Below, in pieces: positions 6,304 through 8,565 of a stretch of DNA of 8,565 bases. This DNA comes from K189A clade bacterium. Lineage in GTDB: Bacteria; Pseudomonadota; Gammaproteobacteria; Pseudomonadales; Azotimanducaceae. Location: positions 1 through 8,565 of the forward strand of contig RKSB01000187.1 in the NCBI GenBank assembly GCA_007571095.1. The letters run 5' to 3'. The notes below the pieces were generated by a model, which was not told the origin of the DNA, did no database searches, and worked only from the letters and a program-made list of their open reading frames with translations. The translations under genes were made by a program, and so were the position numbers. The first letter of the stretch is position 1, and each line of letters opens with the position of its first letter.

Positions 6304-7218
6304 CTACCAGCCTCTGAAACAACGTTCGTTGTGCCATGCCAGCGCGTTTGGGTCAGGGCGTAACGAGGGCTTGTCCGGTACGGTAATCGACTGGCCGTGA
6401 AGACTATAGTAATCTCGGCCGTTTTCGAACTCCTCTCGAATACGGAGACTGACCTCAAAACGAAGCTCAGGTGTCACTGTCACATAGCCTGCACCAAACA
6501 GCTGGCGGATGTCGCTTCGCAACAGCAGGCCATTTCGCGCTTCGTGAGTACCATCGTCGCCATAAGGCCGAATGTGTGCAGTTTGCAGTGCCGGCAGGGT
6601 TCGCTCTTGAGTGATCGCACAACGTCTCTTATAAGCATCGGTCACCAGCATGCGAAAGGCACCCTCTCCGAGGCGTGGCCGAATCAATTGTGGTTTGCCA
6701 TGGTGCTCCAAGTCTTCCGTCACACTGGTTGAGCGCAGCCGACTATTGATCGACTCCCACAGGGCCAGCCCTTCGGCGTCACGAGTGTCGTAGGTCTTGA
6801 ACGTGACGATACGTGGGGACCAACTCTCTGGTACGGGGATCCAGTCGGCCTTCTCAAGAAAGAAGGGTTGGGTGAGGATGCGACAACCAATCGAAGGGTT
6901 GTTGCGATCGTCAAAAGTTACCCTTCGATACTTGGCGATGCGTTGCCGCATTTCCTGCTCGGAATGCACACCGTTTGCCCTGCCGAATGCCTTCCAGGCC
7001 AGAGAGCAGGGCAGCTGAGTGGCATGAGTGAAAACGCCGCCGCCGACAATAAAGTTGCGGGGTGCATGCAGCTTAAACAGAAACAGCTCGCCTGGTTGCA
7101 GCGCTCGGAAATTCACTGCGGAGGGTGCCCAGAAATTGACCTCGGCGAGATTTGGCTGTCGCCGCAACAGCTCAAACCAGTTATCGTCGGTGACGGCAAT
7201 GACGAGTTTGATGGCCAT
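6304..7218 (-). CDS. PUA/EVE-like domain fused to HNH nuclease domain (upstream gene of pair)
   Basis: A 304-residue two-domain protein of the COG3440 type. The N-terminal half (about 1-140) has FWAPSAVNFRALQPGELFLF (29-48) and then NFIVGGGVF (55-63). This is the 'work on the base, do not obstruct, returns to beta strand' arrangement of PUA-superfamily readers such as EVE and ASCH. EVE-HNH fusions such as VcaM4I restrict 5-methylcytosine DNA, so a similar role is plausible (inference). The C-terminal half has RRCAIT (198-203), TAHIRPYG (His215) and RNGLLL (Asn229). The family then normally has a DIHxLFD-type segment, but here it reads DIRQLFG, with Arg238 and Gly242 in place of His and Asp. 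The nuclease centre may therefore be weak or dead. The start at 7218 has AGTAGG six bases upstream. The gene is first in the pair, and its stop lies seven bases before the next ATG. Confidence 0.87.
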   Translation of the reverse strand: MAIKLVIAVTDDNWFELLRRQPNLAEVNFWAPSAVNFRALQPGELFLFKLHAPRNFIVGGGVFTHATQLPCSLAWKAFGRANGVHSEQEMRQRIAKYRRVTFDDRNNPSIGCRILTQPFFLEKADWIPVPESWSPRIVTFKTYDTRDAEGLALWESINSRLRSTSVTEDLEHHGKPQLIRPRLGEGAFRMLVTDAYKRRCAITQERTLPALQTAHIRPYGDDGTHEARNGLLLRSDIRQLFGAGYVTVTPELRFEVSLRIREEFENGRDYYSLHGQSITVPDKPSLRPDPNALAWHNERCFRGW

Positions 7219-7224
7219 GATTAG

Positions 7225-7230
7225 CCTACT
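7225..7230 (-). promoter_or_regulatory. ribosome binding site AGTAGG of the HNH gene pair
   Basis: On the minus strand, AGTAGG stands six bases before the ATG at 7218, supporting that start. No convincing -35/-10 pair was found in the 151-base gap upstream of it, so it is unclear whether the nuclease genes have their own promoter or are read through from metE. Confidence 0.55.
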
Positions 7231-7369
7231 TTACTACTCAATGCCCTCTCGTGAAACTCTGTCGTAATGGCCAAAAGCCGCCCGAAGTATTTGCTGAGTC
7301 TTGTCTCGGGCTACACGGACGTGTGGTCCGGCGACCAGGCTGTTCAGATGTCTGCCGATGTAATTCTCT

Positions 7370-8565
7370 TCAGCTACCGGCTTGTTCGCGCAGTCGTCGG
7401 GCGGTTTCCACCATGTTGTGCAGTGCCGGTCGAATCTCCTCCCAGCGTCGAGTCTTCAGGCCACAGTCGGGGTTGACCCAGAGCCTCTCGGGATTCACCA
7501 CTTCACACGCCCGCCGCATCAGCCCGTGCATCCAGGCTTCGTCCGGCACTCGAGGTGAGTGAATGTCGTATACACCGGGTCCGATCTCGTTGGGGTATTC
7601 GCGGTCGCTGAATACCTTGAGCAGTTCCATGTTGGAACGCGAAGTTTCAATCGAGATGACATCGGCGTCCAGAGCGATAATCTGTTCAATGATGTCGTTG
7701 AACTGGGAATAGCACATGTGGCTGTGTATCTGAGTGTGGCTCAGAGCACCGGCACTGGCCAGACGAAAGCTTCCGACCGCCCACTCGAAGTATGAAGCCC
7801 AGTCGGCTTGTCGCAACGGCAGGCCCTCGCGCAGAGCCGGTTCGTCAATTTGCACCGCCTTAAGCCCGGCCTTCTCCAGATCGGCCACTTCGTCCCGCAG
7901 GGCGAGGCCAAGCTGGCGGGCCGACTCACCGGGGGCTACGTCTTCGCGCGGAAAAGACCAGCACAGCATGGTGATCGGGCCGGTCAGCATACCCTTGACC
8001 GGTTTGTCGGTTAGTTGCTGGGCGTATTGAATCCACTCGACGGTCATCGGCTCGGGCCTGAGGATGTCGCCATAGATGAGAGGCGGCTTGACGCAGCGTG
8101 AGCCATAGCTTTGTACCCAGCCGTTGGCGGTGGTCTCCATGCCTTCAAGCAGTTCGCCGAAGTATTCGACCATGTCATTGCGTTCGGGTTCGCCATGTAC
8201 CAGCATGTCCAGCCCCAGCTTTTCCTGTTCTCGAATGGTCCGCTCAATTTCCTCGTGCATGGCCTGCACATAAGTCTCTTCGCTGATCTCACTCCGTCGC
8301 CAACGTCGCCGATAGCTACGAATTTCTCCGGTCTGCGGAAAGGAGCCGATGGTGGTGGTCGGAAACTTGGGCAGGCTGAGCATTTTGTGCTGTAGCTGTG
8401 CTCTTTCCGAATAGGGTGCAGGACGCTCGAGGTCGGTTTCGCGCACCGCTGCTGCTCGCTGGACGACCTCGGTCCTGTGTACTCGAGTTGAACGAGCCCG
8501 CCCCTCTCGTGCCAGGTCACTGGCTTCGACTGCCTCCATGACCTCGGCGTTCTGAGGATCGGCCA
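7370..8565 (-). CDS. metE: cobalamin-independent methionine synthase, C-terminal half, start outside window
   Basis: MetE transfers the methyl group of 5-methyltetrahydropteroyl-triglutamate to homocysteine, the last step of methionine synthesis, in the cytoplasm. About 397 residues are present, corresponding to roughly the second half of the E. coli enzyme (753 residues). The frame is open to the right edge, so the Met at 8539 is internal and not the start. The catalytic barrel is complete: PTTTIGSFPQT, HGEPERNDMVEYFGE, SYGSRCVKPP, LCWSFPRED and IDEPALREGLPL follow in the usual order. The zinc ligands known from E. coli (His641, Cys643, Glu665, Cys726) are all found: His and Cys in SHMCY (7712-7720), Glu in SIETS (7646-7648) and Cys in NPDCGLKTR (7463-7465). 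The protein ends in LREQAGS, as expected for the family. The HNH gene pair follows on the same strand after 151 bases with no clear terminator between. Regulation cannot be judged because the promoter is outside the window. Confidence 0.97.
   Translation of the reverse strand, partial: ADPQNAEVMEAVEASDLAREGRARSTRVHRTEVVQRAAAVRETDLERPAPYSERAQLQHKMLSLPKFPTTTIGSFPQTGEIRSYRRRWRRSEISEETYVQAMHEEIERTIREQEKLGLDMLVHGEPERNDMVEYFGELLEGMETTANGWVQSYGSRCVKPPLIYGDILRPEPMTVEWIQYAQQLTDKPVKGMLTGPITMLCWSFPREDVAPGESARQLGLALRDEVADLEKAGLKAVQIDEPALREGLPLRQADWASYFEWAVGSFRLASAGALSHTQIHSHMCYSQFNDIIEQIIALDADVISIETSRSNMELLKVFSDREYPNEIGPGVYDIHSPRVPDEAWMHGLMRRACEVVNPERLWVNPDCGLKTRRWEEIRPALHNMVETARRLREQAGS

Noticed and set aside
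6297..6458. Extension of the downstream HNH protein to an upstream start at 6458
   Set aside because: This stretch codes for the conserved C-terminus of the upstream HNH protein in another frame, and the extension has no domain-like features. ATG at 6296 directly after the neighbour's stop fits better.
5367..7218. Recent horizontal insertion of the HNH pair, judged by composition
   Set aside because: The short stretches I counted by eye showed similar GC content to metE, and no flanking direct repeats, tRNA or integrase were seen. Acquisition remains possible but is not shown by the sequence.
7219..7369. Terminator or small RNA in the gap after metE
   Set aside because: Only weak stems were found (for example CCCGA 7281-7285 with TCGGG 7306-7310, loop of 20), and no T-run follows them on the minus strand.
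8120..8539. ATG at 8539 as the true start of a short methionine synthase-like protein
   Set aside because: The frame stays open to the right edge and the residues around 8539 fit the linker region of full-length MetE, so this is an internal Met.

Overview
The window looks like a stretch of a Gammaproteobacterial chromosome. This is inference from a cobalamin-independent methionine synthase close to the E. coli type, a pitrilysin-like M16 peptidase with an outer-membrane lipoprotein signal, and a fatty-acid/CoA gene pair. Coding density is high. No rRNA, tRNA, CRISPR array, transposase or integrase was seen. The samples I counted by eye in the nuclease genes (53-60 % GC) and in metE (about 53 % GC) did not differ clearly in base composition.

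Left part (1-2215): two divergently transcribed CoA-metabolism genes. On the minus strand is an acyl-CoA dehydrogenase that runs off the left edge but is nearly complete. On the plus strand is a crotonase-fold enoyl-CoA hydratase/isomerase. The 160-bp gap between them holds promoter-like elements that share one AT-rich core (TATATAAT), plus a 6-bp inverted repeat. The two enzymes could catalyse consecutive beta-oxidation-type steps: dehydrogenation of an acyl-CoA, then hydration of the enoyl-CoA.

Middle (2216-5325): a 161-bp gap with an unusually strong long-range hairpin, followed by a 982-residue M16 (pitrilysin/insulysin-type) zinc peptidase. It starts at TTG, carries a lipobox, and is predicted to be anchored in the outer membrane facing the periplasm.

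Right-middle (5367-7218): two minus-strand HNH endonuclease genes, seven bases apart and probably translationally coupled. The upstream gene joins a PUA/EVE-like N-terminal domain to an HNH domain whose expected third histidine and following aspartate are Arg and Gly. The downstream gene joins a different N-terminal domain to an intact HNH domain. No DNA methyltransferase lies beside them. They are the most likely defence system here: a candidate two-component, modification-dependent (type IV-like) restriction module in which one subunit may be a catalytically weakened reader. The pair sits between conserved housekeeping-type genes with no visible mobility gene.

Right edge (7370-8565): the C-terminal catalytic half of metE on the minus strand, with all four zinc ligands present. 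Its start lies beyond the window. The 151-bp gap between metE and the nuclease genes (7219-7369) shows a ribosome-binding site for the nuclease operon, but no convincing promoter or metE terminator.
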